64,000 nt of DNA from Ovis canadensis. Taxonomy: Eukaryota; Chordata; Mammalia; Artiodactyla; Bovidae. The notes under the pieces are model-generated. The model saw nothing but the letters and a program-made list of their open reading frames with translations, made no database searches and was not told the origin of the DNA. The position numbers and the translations under genes were made by a program. Shown in pieces: positions 34,391 to 45,583 of this stretch (position 1 is its first letter; the number at the start of each line of letters is the position of its first letter). The stretch spans positions 67,450,501 through 67,514,500 of the forward strand of contig NC_091263.1 of assembly GCF_042477335.2 (NCBI RefSeq). Reading direction: 5' to 3'.

Positions 34391-35659
34391 AACTAAGAAA
34401 TCTGACAGATATGAGAGATCAGATCATCAGTGATTATTTCATTATTCTTTTTCATAACACTCAGTTTTTTTTTAATTTATCGCATTAACCACAGTTTACC
34501 GTTGGATATTTAAATGCTTGTTTGAAGGACACTCTTCCAACAAACTGTGATATTCCAAAGGGCAAGATCCTGTTTAATTCACTACCAAATTCTTAATACC
34601 AAACATATTTCCAGGAATATAGTAGGCACTTAATAAATATTTGGTAAATTAATAGATGAATCCCTGTGGAAGAAAATACGTACGTATGAGAGATTTCTTT
34701 CAGTTAGTTTTATGATTGTAGTTTCCACTTTCGGTAATGATAGGAAAGGTAAATCAGATCTGCAGAAAACAAGTAAAAAGTTGGACAAAACAATTTTGAA
34801 AAACTGGCTTAATAATCGGTAGATCACTTGGATTCAATAACTAGTGCAGCCTTCCTGAACCCAGGGCGTTGAGCTCAGGCAGGACTGAGTGACTATGTCA
34901 AGGTCAACTTAGTATACCATTTAAAATGGTAGCTTAATTAAAATGCCAATAAATAGAAAATGTTCCATATAGAAAACAGTCCCTCAGAAATCAAACTATT
35001 TTCTAATTTGAGTTCTTATGTATATATTAGACGAAGGTGTTTTGCTGTTTTAGGGTGAAGGGTATGAGGAACTGTCGCCATGAAGGGGCACTGAGAGAGG
35101 TTGTCTTGGACATGATAACTGCTTATTAAGTGACTATCACATCGTCCCAATGTTGGATGTCAGGAAAACATATTTGCCAAATTAGTAAAATCTCTAGACA
35201 GAACCTAAACTGACATATGTTTTAGGAAATTAATTTCTTAATTAAATTAAGAAAAAAATGTAACGTGAAACCAAGATTTTGGACATCTGTTGCTTCAAAT
35301 ACCTGGGAAGAGGGGTAGGGGAGACCAGCCCTTACATTTCCTTGGTTATATGGCTTTCTTATCCTGCTTTTTGTTTGGTTCCTAGTTTAGCGGGCTAAGA
35401 ACGCGGCACCCACCCTTGGCCTTCACTGGCCTGTTCTATTTAACACGCTTCAGGATTTCCAATGTCAAAAGGCAAGGCCGACTGGAGGGAGGTGCAGATA
35501 ATCCCGGGTTGTAGGGCTCAGATTGGCCAGCTTGTCGGCTGCCCCGTGCCAAACCCTCCTCTCCCAAGTCTGTTTTGTCTCATGCCGGGCTGAGTCACAT
35601 AGAATAGATAGATAGTTTATCAGCACATGTTCTACAGATCATATTATCAGCTTACAAAT
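34391..35659. other. AT-rich intergenic DNA leading to the CpG-rich segment
   Basis: No repeat of young age and no coding exon recognised. Composition shifts toward GC after about 35,390. Confidence 0.4.
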
Positions 35660-36130
35660 ATAGCCCGTTAGCACACAGGCGGGCAGGCTCCCGTGGTCGG
35701 AGCGTTTCCGGCCGCAGCGTGTGGCTGCTGCGGTGTAAACAGGCAGGCTCGGATTCCGCTCAGAGAGCCGCGGCAGGGGTTCAGGTTTGCAGTGTGATCA
35801 CGGGTAGGTGGGCGTGGGGGGGGGGGGTCAGTGCGCCGCAGCTCCTGAAACTGGGGGGAACTGTGGGGAAAGCGAGGGAGAGGGTGTGTGGCACCTGCGG
35901 ACGTCGAGGGCGGGGGGGAGGGGGCAGTGCCTCCTTGTTTATGTCTGTTCCTGCTGTGCCAAGGCTTGAATGTAGATGCAGGCAAAAGACTCCGCATCTA
36001 TCTGCGTTTTACGCACGGCCTGGAATTGAAGGAGAGCCTGTGGGCCGGCCTGTCCAAGGCGCGGGTCTGCTGGCGCCGGCTCCGCACATTCCTGCTCCTG
36101 CTTAGTGAGTTACTCCCAGCGGCACCCTTG
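35660..36130 (+). promoter_or_regulatory. CpG/G-rich segment, candidate LRRC2 promoter and non-coding first exon
   Basis: The segment between the two genes richest in CpG and in runs of G, with an uninterrupted G run at about 35,817-35,827 and another G-rich cluster near 35,911-35,924. Forkhead-type motifs TGTAAACA (35734-35741) and TTGTTTAT (35935-35942) lie inside. LRRC2 has a non-coding first exon in other mammals, and this is the nearest upstream segment of promoter character, about 9.4 kb before the first coding exon. Possible donors occur (for example gtgagt near 36,104), but none can be chosen by eye. Confidence 0.4.
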
Positions 36131-38949
36131 TGCCCAAGGGTGAACTCAAAGCCTGCTGGTCCAAAGTGCTGTCGAGGGGAGATAAATCATCTTTGTTTGT
36201 GCTTCTTAAGTGCCAGGGAGGGGATGGTCAAGTGGCTGGGGAAGTCTGTCCTGCAGGAGGGGCTGGGGGTGAGGGTGGGAAAGTGACTGGAAACCCAGAG
36301 AACTGTCTAGTTTTGTAAGCAGTTCCACTGTCTTGGTGGCCCTTCTAATGACCAGATCCTCTCTGTTAACTCAGAGGCTGGATGTTCTCCCGAAGAACCT
36401 TCTGTTACCATTGCTGATAGAGAAAAAATCCCCACATGCTCACGTATTATATCTCCTGTGCTTATCTTATGTTTAATTGGGAACAATGTCTGTCTTAATT
36501 TCTTCTTTTCTTTAAATAACTGACAGCTTTTTGAGCTTTACTAGGTGTCAGGTACTGTCTTAAGCACTTGCCACAAATGCCACTCCCACTAATCCTATAA
36601 GCTCAGTGCTGCTGTTACAGCATGTTCGCATGAGAACACCGGGGTTCAGAGAGGTTAGGTGACTGTCTCAGGATGCAGGACTCCAGCCCTGCAGGCTGAC
36701 TCTGAGACTGTCCTCTCAATCCTACCTGGAGCCTCTGCCTCCCATGGCCAGATTTTCTAGCCTAAAAAATTACCATAAAATAATGGGTGTCCCCAGGGGG
36801 AACGCTGATCAAGGGACATAAAATGTGACAATTTAGAATTTGGCTGAAATAGTGTGACTGTTGCGACTGGCCTCGCTTGAAGATTTAGCCACTATTTCCC
36901 CCACTGTTTCTATCAGAAAACTCACTCTGTGTGCCAACTCTGGGGTCCAGGCCTTATGTGAGGATGGGAAAGAATTTGTGAGCCACTAAAGACCCCAGTC
37001 TGCCATATTATTCTCCCATTGTACCTTGGTCCCACTGGAAGTTCCTGTTGGTTATAGTCATTCCCTTGGATCCAGCAAGGCTGATGATAGGTATTTTCTG
37101 CACACAGAGGATACACCTGGATAAACACTATGGAAGGCCTGATGCCGGTCAGTGCAAGGAAGGGTCCCTGGGGGCTCTGAGGGGCAGGTGGGGAGGAGGC
37201 AAGCCAGCCCTCTCTCCCTGTGTCTGGTCCAGGTGACCCCTGACACCTTCTCCCTCCTCCCCTGTTTGGTACTGTCCCCCCTCCAAGCCTCTCAGAGGCA
37301 GCATCAAGACTGGCTTGGAACCTGAATTGTGGAGTTGGTTGAGTCTCCTCCCAGACTCCCCCAGATCCCCTCCACTCTAAATTCTCTGAGATGAAGCCCT
37401 GCCGCCTTCTAGCCCAGTCTGTCATTTGACGAAGAGTGAGAAGACTGGGTGACCCGTAAGCCTCCCTTGCCACCTGGAACCCTGGCCTATGACTCTAAGT
37501 GGAGACTAGAGTTCTGGGCCAAAGGACATGTTCTTCCATCACCCCTTGGCTCGGGATAGCGGACGGTTCTGTAAAGTGGTTCTGATATACCTGACTTGGG
37601 GAGGGAGCACGGAAAACCATTCAACTAAACCCAGAAGAATAGTCCTTTCCACTCTCTCACAGTCCCTGTGGGACTATCCACCCTCCTCCCAGACATCCTT
37701 CAGGGCATCCGTCCCCTTCTGGCTCCCACAGCAGCTCCTTCAGTCTCTGTTGTCGAGTCCACACGCCGCACTGAAATGTATCCCTTTAAACATCTGTTCA
37801 TCCCTCCAGATTGAGAGCTCAGAGGCAAGGATGTCCATCTTTCTACATTTAATGAGTGTCCCTAAATGTCAGTTATTTAGGGTTCCTGGGAATCAATGAG
37901 CAGAAATACACACCAAGTAAACAGGCTGCATACCCAGGGTTTCTGTGTTGAGATTCAGAAGCGGGAGCCTGGCGCCTGTAGCCCTCTCTAGTTCCTGCGT
38001 CTGTAGCTGTGTCTGTGACTTAGCGTCAAGGGCTGACTTGAAGGGTCAGGCTCTGAGCCCCAATCTGGAGCCCCTTGGGTGGCAGCTCCTGTCAGTAAAC
38101 CATGTTTCTGTCAGTCGACGGGCAGATAAAGTATAGTTGAACAAATGGTCGAATGATTCAACTTGTACGATATGCTGTGAAGTAAGTAAGGAACAGTCAG
38201 AGACAGAACAGCAGGGGGCTGTGCCTTAGACAAAGAGGCCACGCTAAGGGGAGAACAGCGCTAAGGGGAGAACAGCAGAAGCTGAGTCCAGGGGCGTAGG
38301 GGTGGGGGGAGTTGTTTGGACGGGGGAAACGTCTAGGCAGAGGGAGCCACGTGTGCTGTCTGAGGGGGTCGAAGCAGGGTGTGGACAGGCTCTGAGGAGC
38401 AGAGCAGTGGGGGCGAGTGGGGGTTCTGGCTGAGGGGAGGTCACGCCAGGGTCTTAATCGGGCCCTGTGAGGAGCTGGGGTCTCCCTCTCAGCCTTCTCT
38501 GGAGGACTTGGGCCAGGTGGCAGCATGCTCTGGTTCTCCTCAGATGGTGATGCTCACCACTGTGTATCAAATGGATTGGGCGCGGGTGAGTAGGACGTCA
38601 GGAGACCAGCTGTGCGGCTTTTGCACAACTGGGGCCAGATGTGGCATGGATTGGTGGTGAGAAACGCACGCCCTCTAAGACCTACAGGGTAGATTGGATG
38701 TGTGTGTGTTTGGGTGTGTGTGTACGTCTTCATAGTGGCTGATCAGGGTGAGGAAACAGCATAGAGAAATGACCTCCAGATAAATATGAAGTCATTGTCA
38801 AGCTGGGGAATTAAGGCAGCCAGGGATGGATAGATTCTAGATGAGTAAGTTTGGAGGGAATTGTGTTTCTTTTGAGATATGTGTGAGACGTGGATATGTC
38901 AAGGAAGCATAGGCACCAGATGTCACTATAAATTAAGACTGATTTTTAT
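36131..38949. other. LRRC2 intron 1 (inferred), left part
   Basis: Largely unique sequence. It includes an antisense MIR (36520-36720) and a (TG)n run at 38699-38723. A 183-codon minus-strand open frame at 36922-37473 has no recognisable domain. Confidence 0.4.
36520..36720 (-). repeat. MIR SINE, antisense
   Basis: TTTACTAGGTGTCAGGTACT, GTCTTAAGCACTTGCCACAA and CGGGGTTCAGAGAGGTTAGG follow the antisense MIR order. Confidence 0.65.
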
Positions 38950-39395
38950 AAGTGCCTCCTTTTTACTATTTTACCATTTATTTATTGCTGTATAAAAATG
39001 ATCCCAACATTTAAAAGGATAAACATTTGTTTTCCCATATTTTTGAAGGGTCCAAAACCAGGAGTGCCTTAGCTGAATGATTCTGGCTCAGGGTCTCTCA
39101 TGAAGTCTAGATTTTGGCCAGGGCTACGGTCATCTGGAGGCTTGACGAAGACTTGAGGATTTGCTGCTAAGACAGCTTCCACTCACGTGGCTATTGGCAG
39201 GAGTCCTCAGTTTCTCTCACGAAATTTCTCACACGGAATTTCTCCATAGGGCTGCTGAGCACCCTTGGGACATGGTGGCTGGCTTTCCCTAGAGGGAGTG
39301 AACTGAGAGAGAGGGTGATAGCTCATGTCAGAAGTCACACACCATCACTTTTACCACATTACAGTCATTAGAAGTGAGTCCATAAGTCCAACCCA
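38950..39395. repeat. Ancient interspersed repeat, family not assigned
   Basis: TTTATTGCTGTATAAAAATG, GATTCTGGCTCAGGGTCTCT, TCATCTGGAGGCTTGACGAA and AGAAGTCACACACCATCACT form a known mammalian repeat layout, but I cannot name the family securely. Confidence 0.5.
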
Positions 39396-40722
39396 AGGTC
39401 AAGAAGAGAGGAATTAAGCTCTAGATTTTTAAAAAGAAGAAAGTCGACGCATTTGTGCATGTAATTTAGAGCTCTCACATCCACTAGAACTTTGTGTCCA
39501 GGAAAAACAAAGCCATTCAGGGAGCAGAGAGGAGGCCGATTCAGGGCAGGGGAGCAGGTGGCACTCAGTCAGCAGCCTGGGGGAACCAAAGCTGCTCTCT
39601 CTTACTGTTCATGAAAGCTGGGGTCGGCAAAGGACCACCCACAGGCTGGGCACAGGGGCACTGCCAGGGCAACGTGAGCCGTGGAGACCAAACTGGAGTA
39701 ACGCCCTTTTTTCCCGTTCCGCCTAGACTCTCAGCACCTGTCTACCTGGCCAGCCATATCTCAGTGCTGCCCAGGGCCCACACTGGTTGCCATTCACATA
39801 TTTGAGACTCTACTGCTGGCAACTGCCAGGCCCCAAGCAGTCGACTCTCTGCTCGAGAGTTGGTGAGTTAGGGTTAGGGTGTCACTGACCTTCAGCCTGC
39901 TGTCCAGCTTGAGATGAGTGGGAGGGGAAGACACACAGGCATCACTGGGGCAGACAGCGAGGCTGACTGTAGCTGGTCCCCCTCCCCTGCCCCATGTTCG
40001 TGGCTTGCCTTTTCCTCTTGGGTCTGTCACTCGCTCTGGTCCTGAGAATGTGTCCAGTGGGCAGCAACTGGGCCGAAGCATAGATGTGAGCTCGTTGCTT
40101 GGGCAGGCCCATGCCAGACAAGCAGGAAGACCAGGCATTTTCTCTTTTGTTATATAAGTAGTTTCATAAAATATTTACTATCTTGCCCTTTACTAAAAGT
40201 TTGCTGATGCTGATCTTGCAGTAAAGCAAATGGTTTTTCCAGGGAAAAAAAAAAGATTTGTTTCCACTGTGAATCCAACCTTTGAGTGTCTCTGAAGGTT
40301 GACATTGTCCCTCAGGGCCTGAAACACTGGAGGGGAGCGAACCTGTCCACACTTTGTACCTGTGTCCTTTTCTGTTGTAGTGAGGGACACAGTGGATCCC
40401 TCCTCTCTCACAGTCCCAAGTATTTTCTTCTCTGGAAGGTGCTCCGTGGTTGTAGACACTGTGGCCAAATCTAGGGAGACTTGTTCTCGTGATTTCTGTG
40501 CTCACCAGCAGAGAACCGGCATGAGAGTCCTCTTGGAACCACGAATCCTTGCTGTTAAGTTCATTGTGGGCCCAGCCTAAAGCTCTGCCTTCTTATGCTG
40601 TCTCAGGAGAGTCTCCTTGGTTGTAGTGTTTTCTCTGAGAGGTTAACGTTTTCTTTGTGTCCAGGGTTTGCAGACTGGACCCTGTAGAGGTTAATTTTTC
40701 TCTTCTGCTATGGTGTAGTATT

Positions 40723-40908
40723 GCTTTTGTTTAGTTGCTCAGTCGTGTCTGACTCTTTGCAACCCCATGGACTGTAGCCTGCCAGGCTCCTCTGTCCATG
40801 GGATTCCCCAGGCAAGAATACTGGAATAGGTTACCATTTCCTTCTCCAGGGGATATTCCCGACCTAGGAATAGTGGGTTCTTTACCACTGAGCCACCCGG
40901 GAAGCCTT
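40723..40908 (-). mobile_element. Bov-tA SINE with target-site duplication, antisense
   Basis: AGTTGCTCAGTCGTGTCTGA to CTGAGCCACCCGGGAAGCC. TGGTGTAGTAT repeats at 40712-40722 and 40909-40919. Confidence 0.9.
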
Positions 40909-41627
40909 TGGTGTAGTATACTTTGGTGATATTTCTATAGCTCTGCAGAAAGTTCATGCTTAGAAAATTGCATTTTATGTAATTACCTGAAAGAGTGGAC
41001 TGGATGGAGATCATGGTACAAAGAAGAGATTAGCTTTGTGAATTTGCCAGGGGACTCTGATTCCCCTCAGGCTGCTAAGCAAGTGGCACCTGCGTCCGTC
41101 CTTGAATCTGTCTCCTCTCTGGCTCCCCCATCCCCTCCGTGGCTCCAAATGGCTTTTTATCCCTGGATGGAATGACTCATGGGCTCTTGTTGTAAAACCA
41201 CTCTTCCAGTCTCAGCCCCACCCATGGGGCTATGACCTCCTGGGTTAAGGTCAAACCTGCTCAATTGTCTAGGGGCCCCTGGACTTCAGCCCTGTCCTGC
41301 ACAGGATGCCAGCAGCTGGGCTGGACCTGGGACTCAGGAGCTGGTGTTCCTCCGCTTCCCAGGATCTCTGCTTGTTACAGTGTAGATCCCCAGCATACAC
41401 AGTCACCACTTACTGTTCTTAGAGTCTCTAGTTTTCATTATGCACATTTGTAAGCAGAACATCTGACAGGCAAAACTTTGACTTAAATCCTGGAGCATTC
41501 TGAACCCCCTTAGTTGAAGGATAGCACCTCTTTTTCTGCTTGGCAGAAAATGAAAATAATGAACATGGTTAGATGACAGTCAGGATAGACTCTTTCCCAC
41601 CAAAATACTGAGACTAATGTTGGTTTA

Positions 41628-41833
41628 GTGAAAAGTATTAGTCACTCAGTTGTGTACAACTCTTTGTGACCACATGAACTGTAGCCCACCAAGCTCCTCT
41701 GTTCACGGACTTCTCCAAACAAGAATAATGGAGTGGGTTGGCCATTCTCTTCTCCAAGGGATCTTCCTAACCTAGGGACTGAATCTGGGTCTCCCGCATC
41801 GCAGGCAGATTCTTTACTGTCTGAGCCACCAGG
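41628..41833 (-). mobile_element. Bov-tA SINE, antisense, diverged
   Basis: TAGTCACTCAGTTGTGTACA to CTGAGCCACCAGG. Confidence 0.88.
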
Positions 41834-42324
41834 TTTACAACTATTTAAAAATGTAACACAAAGGCATCAAGAAGAGGCAATCTCTGTAATTCAGGGACTT
41901 TAATTACATGTCTCTAAATGCATAGAAATTAATGTACAGATCTAGTTACTTTTTGTGGATTTACTGACCTAAGAAAATTAAAGAAATACCACAAAAGAAT
42001 CGGAGCCACGACTGGCTGATCTAGAACACACACCCTGGACAGGAAGCGAGTCTTCCAGCTTTAGTGATTCTTGGATGACTGGCTGTCTACACTACTCAAA
42101 AGCAGTTCACTTTATTTTGCCCTTGTGGTTTGCTTTTATTTGTAGACTTGGATTATGTGCAGAGATTTCCTCAAAGAAACTAGGCCGCCTGATTCTTTCT
42201 CTTTTAACAAGTATTCTCCATTACTGGCTATAGTCTTTAATTTCTTATTTTCAAGCTGATGCTTGGCATTCCTTTATGAAAGCTTTTTTGTCAAAAGTCA
42301 AAGCCTTAAGACTTTTGCAGCTTA

Positions 42325-42452
42325 GGGGAATTCCCTAGTGGTCTAGTGGTTAGGATTCTGTGCTTTCACTGCAGAAGATGTGGGTTCAATCCCTGGTTGG
42401 GGAACTAAGATACCACAAGCCACAAGGTGTGGCTTTAAAAAAAAAAAAAAAG
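42325..42452 (+). mobile_element. CHR-type tRNA-Glu SINE
   Basis: GGGGAATTCCCTAGTGGTCT head, GGTTCAATCCCTGGTTGGGG box, and a poly-A tail at 42438-42451. Confidence 0.85.
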
Positions 42453-42537
42453 TGCTCCTGAGCTAAAGGTAACAGAGTAAGGAAAGCGGTGAAAGGAAAA
42501 TTAAATGCAGAGATTTCTGGTTTGGAGTAAGATGGAA

Positions 42538-42576
42538 CAGGCAGATGCTTTACTGTCTGAGTCAGCAGGGAAGCCC
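42538..42576 (-). mobile_element. Short Bov-tA head remnant, antisense
   Basis: GCTTTACTGTCTGAGTCAGC and AGGGAAGCCC are the last bases of an antisense Bov-tA unit. Confidence 0.6.
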
Positions 42577-43347
42577 AAGATGAGCAAGCACACTTAACCC
42601 ATCCCTCCCCCTAAACGCAGCTTTAAAACCAGGACATACTGCACAGAACAGCAATATGAAGTCTCTGAAAAGTAGACAGTTGCAAGAGAAGAAGGGAAGG
42701 ACACCAGGATTCAAAGTAGCACAGAACCTATGGTCTCTTCCCCATTTTTCCCGCTCAAGTATTCCCCAGCCTGGACTCAAGGCAGCCTGAAACCCAGAAT
42801 TGAAGACAAAGTACTTAATTTTTCTCCAGGAGTGAGAATGGGGCTCCCAGTGCTCAGAGACTGGGGGGTAAATCCCTCTCTTTTACCTTTTTCTTTTCTC
42901 CACTCTCTCATGCCTCAGCCTGCATAGGATTGTGTAGCAGGAGCTGTGAAGGGCGTTGGGGAGAAGATGGGTGGTGGAGGATGTCAGTCACCCAGACTAT
43001 GAGAGAGAGGATCCTTCCTCGCTGATCGGAGAAACTGCGGTCCCCAGAGTTTTCGCCCTCACTGTCCTCCTGCTGCTTGAACCTGTACAGTCGTAGGACA
43101 TGCACGGTGAAGCAGGGCAGCTGAAGTCTCAGGTCTCCAACCAGAGGACTAAAAAGTGAGCCCCAGGAATCTGGAAGGACCAGAGAGATCACCAAGAGGG
43201 AGGGTATCTGGAGAACAACTCTGAAAGGTTGCTTATGAACTCCTGGGCTCATCCCCAAGCTGCGCCTCTTTGGATCTGACCCTAAACAGCATGTCCAAGT
43301 CTGTTAGAACCGACCACCAGGATGGACCATCACACCGTCCCAGGTGG

Positions 43348-43361
43348 CCACTAGGTGGCAC
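43348..43361 (+). promoter_or_regulatory. CTCF-like motif in LRRC2 intron 1
   Basis: CCACTAGGTGGCAC fits the CTCF core consensus CCASYAGRKGGCRS at every position. It lies outside recognised young repeats, about 2.1 kb before the first LRRC2 coding exon and about 7.2 kb after the candidate promoter. Binding is an inference. Confidence 0.5.
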
Positions 43362-43684
43362 CCGTGGAGCAGCTGAATAGTGCTGCCAAGTCAAGAGGGA
43401 TCTGTTGCGTGAATCCCAACCTCAGGGAGCAGGTTGGAATTCGAGGTCTGAACCCAACCAAACTGATCACCTGCTGTGTGAGCTATCACCTTATTGCCTC
43501 TCAGCCCAGAGTGCATCCTTCAGTGTGTGAATTCTGTGGTGTACGATGGAATTCCTCTAAGTATTTGTCCTCTGACGTGAACATCATGTTAACCTTTCTC
43601 TGGAGGGAACACTGCAGGGACCGTGTAGTAGGAAGAGGTTTCCTGCTTTTCTCGTGGTGGGTGGCCTACAAGACGAGAGGAAGT

Positions 43685-44150
43685 TTTTTTTTGCAAATCA
43701 TACATCTGGCAAAGGACCAGTATCTGGAATATGTAAAGAACTGCCACAACTCAACAATAAAAAGACAAACAGCCCAATTTAAAAAAATGAGCAGAGAATC
43801 TGAATAGCCATTTCTCCCGAGAAGGTATACAAATGGCCAATAAGCACATAAAAAGATGTTCAGCATCATTAGCTACCAGGGAAATGCAAACCACAAGACT
43901 CCCTTCACACCCACTGCGATGGCTGTGATACAAAGGGAGATAGTAACCATGTCAGTGAGTATGTGGAGCTACTGGGACCCTGAGACACTGCAGATGGGAA
44001 TGTGAAATGGTGCAAGTGCTTTGGAAAACAGCCTGGCAGTTCCTGAAAAAGTTAAACATAGAATTGACATATGACTCTCCAGTTCTACTCCTAGGTATTT
44101 ACCCAAGAGAACTGAAAACATATGTCCACACGAAAACTTGCACCATTTGC
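43685..44150 (+). mobile_element. L1 ORF2 3' fragment, sense
   Basis: ACATCTGGCAAAGGACCAGT, AAAGACAAACAGCCCAATTT, AATGGCCAATAAGCACATAA and CTAGGTATTTACCCAAGAGA are L1 ORF2 C-terminal sequence, with frame breaks. Confidence 0.9.
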
Positions 44151-45439
44151 ACCTTTGTGAAAAATTCCCTTTAGGTAAAAGAGTTTCAAGGGAGACAAAA
44201 GACAGTCCCAGATGTCAGAAAGGAAAGAAGGGAATCAGTTGAGGTCAGTATTTTCAGCTCTTCAGACTAAACTCACGGACCTCAAATGTTCAGCTGCACA
44301 AACATAAGCCAATTCTCCCACTCATATTGGCAAGCCATTTGTGGAGAGCACAAACTTGAGGCAGAAGAGGAAATATTTGGTTTCGTATCCTCACACTGCT
44401 ATTTAAAAGTGTCTGGAATTGGAACAGAGAGTATTCACAGTCATACTATTTGCCAGCTGATGCTCTGTGTATTTTGCAGATCAGGAAATGGATTTAGCCA
44501 GATTTCAATGCTGTAGGTAGGGGAAGTTTAAAACAATATCTAGAAACTTGTGTTACTTCAATAAGGGAGAAAGCATACCTTAATGGGATGAATATTGAAA
44601 TGTACTTTTGATCTTTCTTTCTTTCTTTTTTCTTTTTTTTTTTACAGTGAGCAAATAATTACTTAAACAGTAAAGATGAGGTGGGAAAATAAAAAGAAGA
44701 GAGAAATGTCATTGAGTGGGCTGAGAGTGAGGCAACCTGGGTATAAATCTTTTATTCACTCTCATTCACTCACTTATTATTTCAATAAATATTTATGGAG
44801 AGCCTACTATGTGCCAGGTGCCATGCTTGGTCTCACCAAGAGGTGATGACCAAGATGTACCTGTGTCTGAATTTTCTTGCATTTAGAAAACCACATAAAC
44901 AGAGATCAGCAGCTTGTGAGGGTTCAGGTCACAGGGAAAACCTACAGGACAAGTGCCTAGGCTGTGTGGTTAGTCCCAGGCAGGAAAGTGCTCAGTGGGG
45001 TTTGGTACAATGCTTGGTTTGTTACTTAATGGTGGTTGGTGTTTAGCCTCAGATAACTGGCATGTGTGTTTTAATTAATTCATCAAATTTATCTTTGAGC
45101 ATATTACAATGTATTTAGAAGGTCAGATTCTAATAAATTTAATAGAATGTGGAACCATGAAGCTTGAGGAATACCCAGGGGGCTTTGGGAACCCATGTTT
45201 AGCTGAGGGGTAAAGAGATAAGTGTGACGTTCTAGAGGAGACGACCTCAGTTGAGTGCTGAAGTTTGACTTACAGACAAGAGTCCCCTCAGACCTTAAGG
45301 ACATTAGAAATTGCCATTCTGGAAGCAACAGGGCATTTCATCATTAGCGATAAAATTGATTCACTCATATTTTAAAGTTCAAGTTAAAACTGTTTTCTTC
45401 TCTGTGTGTATGAAGCTGACATATATGTTTCTTAAACAG

Positions 45440-45583
45440 GCAATTTCATGCTTCCAAAATGGGACATAAAGTGGTCGTATTCGACATTTCTGTCGTCAGA
45501 GCCTTGTGGGAAACTCGTGTCAAGAAGCACAAAGCCTGGCAGAAGAAGGAGGCAGAAAGGCTTGAGAAAAGCGCTCTGGAAAA
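45440..45583 (+). CDS. LRRC2: LRRC2 first coding exon (5' UTR 45440-45458, start at 45459)
   Basis: Acceptor cttaaacag ends at 45439 and donor gtatgt begins at 45584. The first 19 bases are untranslated; coding starts at ATG 45459. It encodes residues 1-41 and two bases of Lys42. The open frame that continues past 45583 is intronic. Confidence 0.94.

Noticed and set aside
35719-36286. Overlapping open frames of about 130 codons in the CpG-rich segment
   Set aside because: GC-rich DNA has few stops; no protein signature. Better explained as promoter and non-coding exon sequence.
36922-37473. 183-codon open frame on the minus strand, the longest outside transposons
   Set aside because: No recognised domain, Pro/Gly-rich composition from GC-rich DNA, no splice context or repeat family; probably chance.
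39860-39880. TTAGGGTTAGGG-like text (also near 25,437)
   Set aside because: Only about two telomere-like units; too short for an interstitial telomeric repeat.
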